A stretch of 36,464 bases of DNA from Spirochaetota bacterium (GTDB lineage Bacteria; Spirochaetota; Spirochaetia; DSM-27196; PWMO01). Position numbers and translations under genes: made by a program. Positions 31,044-36,464 of this stretch are shown here, piece after piece. The notes under the pieces are model-generated. The model worked only from the letters and a program-made list of their open reading frames with translations, ran no database searches and was not told the DNA's origin. Positions within the stretch are counted from its first letter, which is position 1, and every line of letters starts with the position of its first letter. Location of the stretch: assembly GCA_009908735.1 (NCBI GenBank), contig JAAAOR010000127.1:1-36464 (forward strand), read 5' to 3'.

Positions 31044-31304
31044 TTAGTCTTTGGGGGTCTGATCCCTAACGGGATCCGATCGGTGGGCCCGAGAAGTACC
31101 ACGGGCCACCGCAACCACGATAAGAAGCAGAAACACGGCGAGCAGAGGAAACAAGACGTAGTCGAGATAGCCCACCAGTCCCGCAAGGCCGAGAACGCCG
31201 AAGAGGACTATCAAGACGGGCGTGAAACAGCACAGCGCGGTGATCACCGTTCCGATTACGCCGATCTTTAATAGTCGGCTCGTTCGTTGCGTGAGTCTCT
31301 TCAT
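31044..31304 (-). CDS. merF: Mercury transport protein MerF
   Basis: An 86-residue inner-membrane protein with two spans, matching MerF: IGVIGTVITALCCFTPVL, then LFGVLGLAGLVGYLDYVLFP. The first Cys pair (Cys25, Cys26) inside span 1 takes Hg(II) from the periplasm. The second pair, which in known MerF lies in the C-terminal tail and hands the ion to MerA, is absent; the tail is ARGTSRAHRSDPVRDQTPKD. That loss matches the missing C-terminal Cys pair in the neighbouring reductase. ATG 31304 lies about 7 bp after the -10 box of its promoter and has no ribosome binding site, so the mRNA is probably leaderless. First gene of the mer operon. Confidence 0.9.
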   Translation of the reverse strand: MKRLTQRTSRLLKIGVIGTVITALCCFTPVLIVLFGVLGLAGLVGYLDYVLFPLLAVFLLLIVVAVARGTSRAHRSDPVRDQTPKD

Positions 31305-31342
31305 GGCTTCATCATAAACCCTGTAGCGGACTACAGAGTCAA
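31305..31342 (-). promoter_or_regulatory. MerR-type promoter/operator of the mercury operon
   Basis: On the minus strand: -35 TTGACT (31342-31337), the operator dyad CTGTAG-TCCG-CTACAG (31336-31321), and -10 TATGAT (31316-31311) with a 20-bp spacer (or TTATGA with 19). An over-long spacer filled by a dyad directly beside the -35 box is the hallmark of MerR-controlled promoters. The start point falls at or next to the merF ATG. Confidence 0.82.
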
Positions 31343-31406
31343 CACCAGGTGAGAAAGACGCCGGAGGGCCACATCGGGATACCGGACGACAGAATCCAAC
31401 TTAAAC

Positions 31407-31435
31407 TTGAAATTTGTCAAAACCGCCGATAGAGT
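31407..31435 (+). promoter_or_regulatory. Probable promoter of the AAA/DUF4143 ATPase gene
   Basis: TTGAAA (31407-31412), a 17-bp spacer and TAGAGT (31430-31435) form a fair sigma-70-type promoter. The predicted start point, about 31442, coincides with an in-frame ATG, again suggesting a leaderless message. Confidence 0.45.
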
Positions 31436-32605
31436 GTGGATATGATTGCGAGGGTTATCTCATCGGTGGTTGCGGGTGCGGCTAACCGCTTTCCTGTTGT
31501 AACTATAGTCGGGCCACGGCAATCGGGGAAGACAACACTCGTTCGTGCACTTTTTCCCGATCACGTCTACGTGAACCTGGAGAGACCTGATACGCGCGCG
31601 CTTGCAGCCGAGGATCCACGCAGCCTGCTGCGAGATGGTACCGAGAACATTATTCTCGATGAGGTGCAGCGCCTGCCCGAATTGCTGTCCTGGGTGCAAG
31701 TATTCGCCGATCGAGAGAATGAACCGGGACAGTTCGTTCTCACCGGCAGCAACCAACCGCTATTGGGTGAGACTATTCCACAGTCGCTGGCGGGACGCAC
31801 TAGTGTACATCGGCTTCTCCCATTGTCGACGGAAGAACTGGCGGCGGCAGAGATATCGGTGTCGAGGGACGATCTGTTGGTGAACGGGTTCCTTCCGCGG
31901 CTCTACGACGCTTCGCTCAAGCCGGGGGAGCTTTACAGTGCGTATTTCGCGACATACGTCGAGCGGGATCTCCGGCAGCTCATTAACGTCCGTGATTTAA
32001 GCCGCTTTGAAAACTTCATGCGACTCCTGGCGGGTCGCGTCGGCCAACTCATCAACCTTTCAACCCTGAGTAACGACGTGGGAGTAACATCGACGACTCT
32101 CGGTGATTGGCTTAGTGCGCTGGAGGCTTCGTTTCTCGTGCTGCGGGTCACCCCCTATCACGAGAACCTTGGTAAGCGCTTGGTCAAAACACCGAAACTC
32201 TACTTCACCGAACCGGGACTCCTGGCGTGGCTTCTCCAGATCGAGACTCCTGCCCAGGCCGCCCGCGACCCGCTCCTCGGCAATATCTATGAGAATCTCG
32301 TTGTCGTCGAGGCCTTCAAGGCGGCCTACAATCGCGGCCTGGAGCCACGGTTGCGCTTCTATCGCGATAAGTCCGGCCTCGAGGTAGACTTAATCCGCGA
32401 GTTCCAACGCCGCCCCTTCGCGATCGAGATAAAGGCCGCCGCAACATTCAGCACCGAGATGCTCACTCACCTGGAGCGTTTTCGCCACCTGTACGGGGAC
32501 CCCGCGAGTGCGGCCGTCGTGTACAGCGGGCCGAGACAGCCGCCGGTGCGGGGTATATCCGTCTGGAATCACGCCGACATAGCCGATGTGCTGTTCGGCA
32601 CCTGA
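31436..32605 (+). CDS. AAA ATPase with DUF4143 domain
   Basis: A 389-residue protein of the AAA_14/DUF4143 family. Walker A is GPRQSGKT (26-33), Walker B NIILDE (71-76), and VLTGSNQPLL is the sensor-1 region. The C-terminal DUF4143 part contains YVERDLRQLINVRDLSRF, a winged-helix-like DVGVTSTTLGDWLSALE and a PD-(D/E)xK-like end (RFYRDKSGLEVDLI ... FAIEIKAA). These widespread proteins have no established role, though they are often called accessory or toxin-antitoxin-like ATPases. The start may be GTG 31436 or ATG 31442; the latter fits the promoter. It is transcribed divergently from the mer operon with no partner gene. Confidence 0.9.
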   Translation: MDMIARVISSVVAGAANRFPVVTIVGPRQSGKTTLVRALFPDHVYVNLERPDTRALAAEDPRSLLRDGTENIILDEVQRLPELLSWVQVFADRENEPGQFVLTGSNQPLLGETIPQSLAGRTSVHRLLPLSTEELAAAEISVSRDDLLVNGFLPRLYDASLKPGELYSAYFATYVERDLRQLINVRDLSRFENFMRLLAGRVGQLINLSTLSNDVGVTSTTLGDWLSALEASFLVLRVTPYHENLGKRLVKTPKLYFTEPGLLAWLLQIETPAQAARDPLLGNIYENLVVVEAFKAAYNRGLEPRLRFYRDKSGLEVDLIREFQRRPFAIEIKAAATFSTEMLTHLERFRHLYGDPASAAVVYSGPRQPPVRGISVWNHADIADVLFGT

Positions 32606-32751
32606 ACTCCGAGGACAGACTTCAGCTTCCGCGCCGAAAACTCAGGTCCGACCGATCGCACAGTCATAGTGTAACCGAAGATTCGCAGGATCGCGCGGGG
32701 GCCACGTCCCGCAGTTCAGGGCGACGCCGGCAGCTCTCGATCCCCCGTATG
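32606..32751. other. Short gap between DUF4143 gene and FAD oxidoreductase remnant
   Basis: About 145 bp between two convergent reading frames. I see no clear terminator and no gene. Confidence 0.4.
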
Positions 32752-33775
32752 CTATATCCCCAACGGATCTTTGTTATCCCGCGGAGTGAGCCGGAGCTCT
32801 TCCGGCCACGCAAGTACGAAGCCAAGCTTGTCGGCCAAGAGCTCCTGAAACTGCTCCCGGCGGGACTTGTCCCTGTAGACCTGCCGCGGGCGCTGGTAGG
32901 TGTTGAGGCAGTGAGCCGCCAAGGCGCCGGCAGCCTCACCGATGTTCCACTCGATCGGGTGGAGCCGGTATTACCCGTTCGTGATGTGGGTGACGCCCAG
33001 GTTCTTTGCCGCAGGTAGCAAGTTTTCCACGCGCACGGGGATGAGCGATCCCACCGGTATCTGATGCGGATAGTTATTGATATCGATGTAGTTACGTCCC
33101 GACGTCGAAGGGTGGAGATCGATTCGATGACTACCAACACCGACCGAGTCTTCAAAGAGCTCCGACCCTTTGACGCCATTTCTCGCCTCGACCCCAAGAT
33201 GCTGCTCGAGAACCGTGAACTCTGCCTTGATTCGCCGAGACTCCCGAACGTACACGTGCTTCGCCAGATCACTAGTGCCGGTTACGTCACCCCGAAGTCG
33301 TAATTCCGGATAACCATACCCGCCGTCGGGCCGCGGCGCCTCGGTCTGCATCCAATAGAGCCATGAGAGGCTGAGCTGCCGTGCGCCACGAAGGTGCTTT
33401 GCCGACTCTGACTGCTCAACCCCCGCGATCGGTCCGAGCCAGTAGTCGATTTGCGGCCAATTGACTGAAATTATGTCGCTGGGGAAGAACCCCTCCACGT
33501 GATGCTTGCGGTAGAGGATACGCCTGAAGTGCCACCAGTCGGTTCCGAGAGGTTCATCCATGGGTCCGTTGAAGATGGGGCGATTGACGGCTTCCAGCGT
33601 AACGGGTTCGGGTGTGACCCAGCTCAGCTGTCTATCAGGCCAGAAATCAGCCTTGTAGGTCTGCCAGAAGTCGTAATCGTCAGGTCGCTCTATCGTGTGA
33701 TTCGCGCCCTCGTCCGGTTGTCGCGCACCACGACGGCGCGGACGTAGTCACCCTCGGTCTCCACCGCCTCGCAAC
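32752..33775 (-). pseudogene. FAD-dependent oxidoreductase (PF12831 type), broken
   Basis: The C-terminal half of a FAD-dependent oxidoreductase is well preserved: WHFRRILYRKHHVEGFF, GARQLSLSWLYWMQTEAPRP, YVRESRRIKAEFTVLEQHLG, FEDSVGVGSHRIDLHP and PVRVENLLPAAKNLGVTHITNG. At 32971-32973 an in-frame TAA stands where relatives have Cys, and the same frame continues with YRLHPIEWNIGEAAGALAAH to a TAG at 32752-32754. Upstream, the frame can be read through HTIERPDDYDFWQTYKADF to about 33700; before that a piece of an earlier part (AVETEGDYVRAVVVRDNRT) occurs in another frame, so 60 or more residues are missing. The FAD-binding N-terminus is gone, and the sequence ends at transposase-like DNA. Non-functional. 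Confidence 0.8.
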
Positions 33776-33780
33776 TGCCC

Positions 33781-33906
33781 GATACGCGCCGGCAGGGAAA
33801 GGTCGACTACTCGCTGCCGGACTGCGCTCTCAGCGCCTTCGCTCTGTTCTTCCTTCAGGATCCCTCGGTGTTGGAGTTTCAGCGGCGCTTTCAGCTGCTC
33901 GGCGGG
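33781..33906 (+). mobile_element. Transposase fragment (N-terminal piece)
   Basis: The frame from 33781 reads QGKVDYSLPDCALSAFALFF followed by LQDPSVLEFQRRFQ, which resembles the N-terminal region of a widespread DDE transposase family (VDYSLxDxLLSALAxFxLQxPSxLxFxR...). Neither the catalytic domain nor terminal inverted repeats are seen. It directly abuts the truncated FAD oxidoreductase, so the IS may have caused that deletion. Confidence 0.5.
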
Positions 33907-33995
33907 TACAGGGGAAAGTGCTCCTTGAGTTATAGCCCGTCGCCCAAGCCATGTCGGTGTGCCACGGCGGCCCTTATTGGTGTGCCGGAGAGCGG

Positions 33996-34149
33996 AACGT
34001 GAAGTATGCCGGAGTGTTGTACCTGCTGTTTGTGGCCTGGCAGCTATGGAGAAACGCAGGGGCCGTAGCCGGTGACGACAACGCTCCGAGGAGCGACAGA
34101 CCGGTAACGCTCGTCGGCAGAGGAGTTCTGATCAATGTGCTCCATCCGG
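33996..34149 (+). pseudogene. LysE/RhtB-type exporter fragment
   Basis: About 50 codons read KYAGVLYLLFVAWQLWRN, then RPVTLVGRGVLINVLHP. This matches the middle of LysE/RhtB amino-acid exporters (LKxxGxxYLLxLxxxxxR ... FxxGxxxNxLNPK). The N-terminal spans and everything after NVLHP are missing; the frame then runs into unrelated sequence. It lies between the transposase fragment and the VOC gene in a stretch of broken genes. Confidence 0.5.
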
Positions 34150-34291
34150 GGGTTCCCAGCAGGCATTGCGGGCCTTGCCGCGCAGACTGCGCTTCAGGGC
34201 TGGGCAGCTTAAAGGGCGCGTAGACAGTAGCTAATGGGCACCCACAGCAACGCCCCCGAACAATCGGGGTCGCTTGCGCTTTCGGGTGTCG
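34150..34291. other. Gap with gene debris and a perfect hairpin
   Basis: A second frame through 34137-34227 (GFPAGIAGLAAQTALQGWAA) may be another gene fragment of unknown origin. CCCCGA-ACAA-TCGGGG (34254-34269) is a perfect 6-bp hairpin about 20 bp beyond the stop of the leftward VOC gene, but lacks a T-run on that strand, so it is at most a weak terminator. Confidence 0.35.
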
Positions 34292-34702
34292 CTACGCCGG
34301 CTCCCGACCGTCCCGGTACTCAATCAGGTCCCACCTGTTGCCGTACAGATCTGCAAACACAGCGACCGTCCCGTACGGCGCTTCGAGAGGTTCTCGAACA
34401 AAGCGAATCCCATTTGCCTTCATGTCTTCATAGTCGCGTTGAAAGTTGTCTGTGCGAAGGAACAGGAACACTCGTCCACCGCTCTGATCACCCACAAATC
34501 GACGTTGGTCCGCACTTGCTGCACGCGCGAGCAGAACGGTCGCCCCGGCAGACCCTGGCGGGGCGACTACAACCCATCGCTTGTGTTGTTCGGGATACGG
34601 AGTATCCTCGATCACCCTGAAATGAAGCTTTTTCGTGTAGAAGTCGATTGCCTCGTCGTAATCAGCAACGAGCAGGGCAACGTGCACGATTGATTGCGTC
34701 AT
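34292..34702 (-). CDS. VOC-family (glyoxalase/dioxygenase fold) protein
   Basis: A 136-residue single-domain vicinal-oxygen-chelate protein. It starts MTQSIVHVALLVADYDEAIDFYTKKLHF, a typical first beta-alpha-beta unit with the first metal His, and ends with APYGTVAVFADLYGNRWDLIEY, where the terminal metal Glu is in DLIEY. Such proteins are glyoxalases, dioxygenases or drug-binding proteins; the substrate cannot be told. I choose ATG 34702, which has GGAGG about 8 bp upstream; the frame stays open for 55 codons more, but those are low-complexity and not family-like. It stands alone between gene debris and a gap. Confidence 0.88.
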   Translation of the reverse strand: MTQSIVHVALLVADYDEAIDFYTKKLHFRVIEDTPYPEQHKRWVVVAPPGSAGATVLLARAASADQRRFVGDQSGGRVFLFLRTDNFQRDYEDMKANGIRFVREPLEAPYGTVAVFADLYGNRWDLIEYRDGREPA

Positions 34703-35054
34703 TTTCTGACCTCCACGAACTCTGAGCCACGGGAGCTTCATACATTGGCTCTGCGGTCTCGCTCCTCTCGGCTTCACGGGAACTGTACCTGTCCCTTCTC
34801 TGGATGAATAGTGATGTGCGTGGTTATGATTGTCCCCACCGCATCTTACCGGTACCGTCTTCCTCAAGGTCTTTTTCGAGCGGAGTCACCGACGTGTGCG
34901 GAAGCCGTACGTAACGCCGTGTATATTGACGGAGACAGCGATACCCGCGCGGGGGTTGGCCGGCTCTATCCTGGGTACACTGTTTGCGCTGTTAGATGCC
35001 CCGTGGACTGCCGTCCTGCCGTTATGCACTGCGACGGCTATCGACACTTACTCT
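34703..35054. other. Intergenic region of about 350 bp
   Basis: No gene I can support. A rightward frame at about 34920-35035 reads like a membrane span (GLAGSILGTLFALLDAPW) but has no start signal and runs into the antisense of the PEGA gene. GCCGT...ACGGC (about 35022-35042) could be a weak hairpin after the PEGA gene stop. Confidence 0.35.
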
Positions 35055-36464
35055 CTACTTGCCCGGCTCTCCGTACAGGCGCTCGTAGCGGGCCTGCAGG
35101 AGCTCGAGGTCCTGCTCGATGTTGCGCAGCTCGTCGGCCGCCGTTGCGTCCCCGGCCTCGAGCATGGTGAAGACCGTGCCGGCGAGAAGCCCAACGCCGG
35201 CTGCGACCGCGCCGGCTATGGCACCGCGACTGTAGGCGATCGTCTGCTCGCGGTAGCGCACCGCGTCGTCGGCGGTGTCGGTATTCTGGTAGTCGTTGTA
35301 GCTCTGCCGCGAGAGCAGATAAAGCACGCCGCTTGCACCCGCGCTCACCGAACCGAGGCCGAGGCTGATTCGCGCACCCCGCCGCAGGCGCCGGTTGTCG
35401 AGCTGTACCTGGCGGCGCAGGCGGTCGCGCTCGGCGCGGCGGGCTTCGATCCGCTCGAGGAGACGGGCAGCCTCAGCGCTCGGGGGGGCGGGCTCCGGAT
35501 CCGGGTCGAGGCGGCCTGGTCCGGGCTGACCCGGCCCAGGCTCATCCGGCGCATCAGGGACCGGTGAGCTGTCGAATGGAAGCGGCTCCGGTGCCGGCGA
35601 CAGCGCTCCTCCGGCGGCGGAACCGCCGGCGGCCACCTCCGGTGGCGATTCTTCGGGGAAGTCGAGGACTATGTCGTAGACGGCACGTCCCCGGGAGGGA
35701 ACCTCCAGGGTCTCCCTGGCCCGACCGCGGCCGGCCTCCAGCGTGACCTCGAGCGGACCCGCATTTAGGTCCTCGAGAATGATAGGCGTACGCCCGAGTG
35801 ATGTCTCGCCCACGCGCACCTGTGCGCCGGGGGGCTCGCTTCGCAGCCAGAGTTCCCTGCGGGGGGCATGCTCCGTCACGGTGCCGCTCTCCGACCCATC
35901 GGATTCGGCGCCGGCGATCGCGGGTGGTGCCACGTCTTCAGGCGCCGGCTCAACGAGTTCCTGGTACGGTGAGATGCGCCGTTGGAACTCCTCGTCGATC
36001 GGCAGCTCATCGAGCGGGCGCTCCTGTGCGGGGTCGGCGGATCCGGATCCGGCTGGATCGTAGAACGCGGAGATCATAACCAGCCGGCGGCCCGCCTCGG
36101 TTGCCCATCTGCCCTCCTCGTCAAGCCAGATGACCCGATCGTACTGCTCAATCGCCGGATCAATGCGGCCGCGCTCCTCGAAGGAGCGGCCGAGGTAGTA
36201 CCTCGCCTCCGCCTCGTCTTCGGGAGCCCTGTCGGCGTCGAGGTAGTCCTCAAGGGCGGTCTCTGCTTCGTCATAGTCCATGTTGATGTACGCTCGCAGA
36301 CCCCCCGAGAGGTCGGTGTCTCTTCCGCGGGCAGCCGACAGCGCCGTGGTGCGCGCCGCCGCGATATCGTCGAGCAGGGTCGCAAGCCGCCGCGCCGCTA
36401 TGGCCGTCTCGGTGCCCGGGTAGGCATCGGCGATCCGCTCATACTCGCGCCGAGCATCGTCTTC
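35055..36464 (-). CDS. TPR and PEGA-domain protein, C-terminal part (5' end outside window)
   Basis: The frame is open to the window edge (470 residues seen), so the ATG at 36281 is internal. Residues at the edge (REYERIADAYPGTETAIAARRLATLL) and EARYYLGRSFEERGRIDPAIEQYDRVIWLD are tetratricopeptide repeats. A PEGA domain follows (LWLRSEPPGAQVRVGETSLG, RTPIILEDLNAGPLEVTLEA), then a long Pro/Gly/Asp-rich linker, a charged coiled coil (LLERIEARRAERDRLRRQVQ) and two hydrophobic segments (ISLGLGSVSAGASGVLYLL and GAIAGAVAAGVGLLAGTVF) before a short helical tail. PEGA proteins of this build are common in spirochaetes, likely envelope-associated; function unknown. Confidence 0.8.
   Translation of the reverse strand, partial: EDDARREYERIADAYPGTETAIAARRLATLLDDIAAARTTALSAARGRDTDLSGGLRAYINMDYDEAETALEDYLDADRAPEDEAEARYYLGRSFEERGRIDPAIEQYDRVIWLDEEGRWATEAGRRLVMISAFYDPAGSGSADPAQERPLDELPIDEEFQRRISPYQELVEPAPEDVAPPAIAGAESDGSESGTVTEHAPRRELWLRSEPPGAQVRVGETSLGRTPIILEDLNAGPLEVTLEAGRGRARETLEVPSRGRAVYDIVLDFPEESPPEVAAGGSAAGGALSPAPEPLPFDSSPVPDAPDEPGPGQPGPGRLDPDPEPAPPSAEAARLLERIEARRAERDRLRRQVQLDNRRLRRGARISLGLGSVSAGASGVLYLLSRQSYNDYQNTDTADDAVRYREQTIAYSRGAIAGAVAAGVGLLAGTVFTMLEAGDATAADELRNIEQDLELLQARYERLYGEPGK

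Noticed and set aside
29527..31047. 506-codon plus-strand frame opposite merR and the MerA-like gene
   Set aside because: The minus-strand genes carry exact family motifs, ribosome binding sites and a matching promoter.
31321..31336. CTGTAG-N4-CTACAG as another copy of the CTACA-N4-TGTAG dyad family
   Set aside because: The arms are in the opposite order and it lies inside a 20-bp promoter spacer beside a -35 box, so it is a MerR operator.
32971..32973. Selenocysteine at the Cys position of the FAD oxidoreductase
   Set aside because: The stop codon is TAA, not TGA, and other lesions are present.
34830..35567. Plus-strand frame across the PEGA gene and the gap before it
   Set aside because: Mostly antisense to the TPR/PEGA gene; no start signal or domain.
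1..36464. rRNA, tRNA, CRISPR arrays, replication origin, phage genes
   Set aside because: No regularly spaced repeats, tRNA-like cloverleaf with conserved T-arm, rRNA segments, dnaA-box clusters or phage structural proteins were noticed by eye; a dedicated search could still find a small RNA.

Overview
The window looks like a chromosomal segment of a high-G+C, free-living spirochaete (Spirochaetaceae-like). This is inferred from gene content and style: two complete PnrA/BmpA-type substrate-binding-protein ABC transporters whose exported proteins begin with an '...FAGG' signal-peptide end, a CheX-type chemotaxis phosphatase beside a CheY-like remnant, Amt-PAS and PAS-cyclase signalling proteins, and a TPR/PEGA protein. 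No rRNA, tRNA, CRISPR array or intact insertion sequence was seen.

Region 1 (1-11120) is a purine-catabolism block. It holds the end of a YgeY-type hydrolase, a fused Fe-S/molybdopterin xanthine-dehydrogenase-type enzyme, a four-gene nucleoside/purine-type ABC transporter (permease, permease, binding protein, ATPase), a fold-type-II PLP enzyme and the knotted carbamoyltransferase YgeW. In E. coli and anaerobes this gene set goes with anaerobic conversion of purines through ureido/diamino-propionate intermediates to pyruvate, ammonia and carbamoyl phosphate. Here a distinct PLP enzyme sits where YgeX would be expected.

Region 2 (11192-16690) holds a lycopene cyclase/Blh pair (a retinal-forming module with no rhodopsin gene in view). 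It is followed on the other strand by a small membrane protein, a DUF2237 protein, a lower-G+C KAS III-like enzyme and a membrane-anchored alpha/beta hydrolase with an Asp nucleophile.

Region 3 (17037-21758) is a second complete PnrA-type ABC transporter in the order binding protein, ATPase, permease, permease. The intergenic spaces around both transporters carry a recurring dyad, CTACRNNATGTAR-like, which is a candidate operator or small repeat.

Region 4 (21965-25814) is a signalling cassette: a 5'-truncated CheY, CheX, an ammonium transporter fused to PAS and histidine-kinase ATPase parts but carrying a frameshift and internal deletions, and a PAS-PAS protein ending in a degenerate class III cyclase domain. 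It may once have sensed the ammonium released by purine catabolism.

Region 5 (25849-31435) holds an AraC regulator divergent from an NmrA-like reductase and a membrane protein, a secreted GH11-like lipoprotein, and a compact mercury operon (merF, a MerA-like flavoprotein without the C-terminal Cys pair, merR) behind a textbook MerR-type promoter. Region 6 (31436-36464) has an AAA/DUF4143 ATPase, a broken FAD oxidoreductase, fragments of a transposase and a LysE-type exporter, a VOC-family protein and the C-terminal part of a TPR/PEGA protein running off the window. Several genes with clean internal deletions suggest either local gene decay or assembly collapse.
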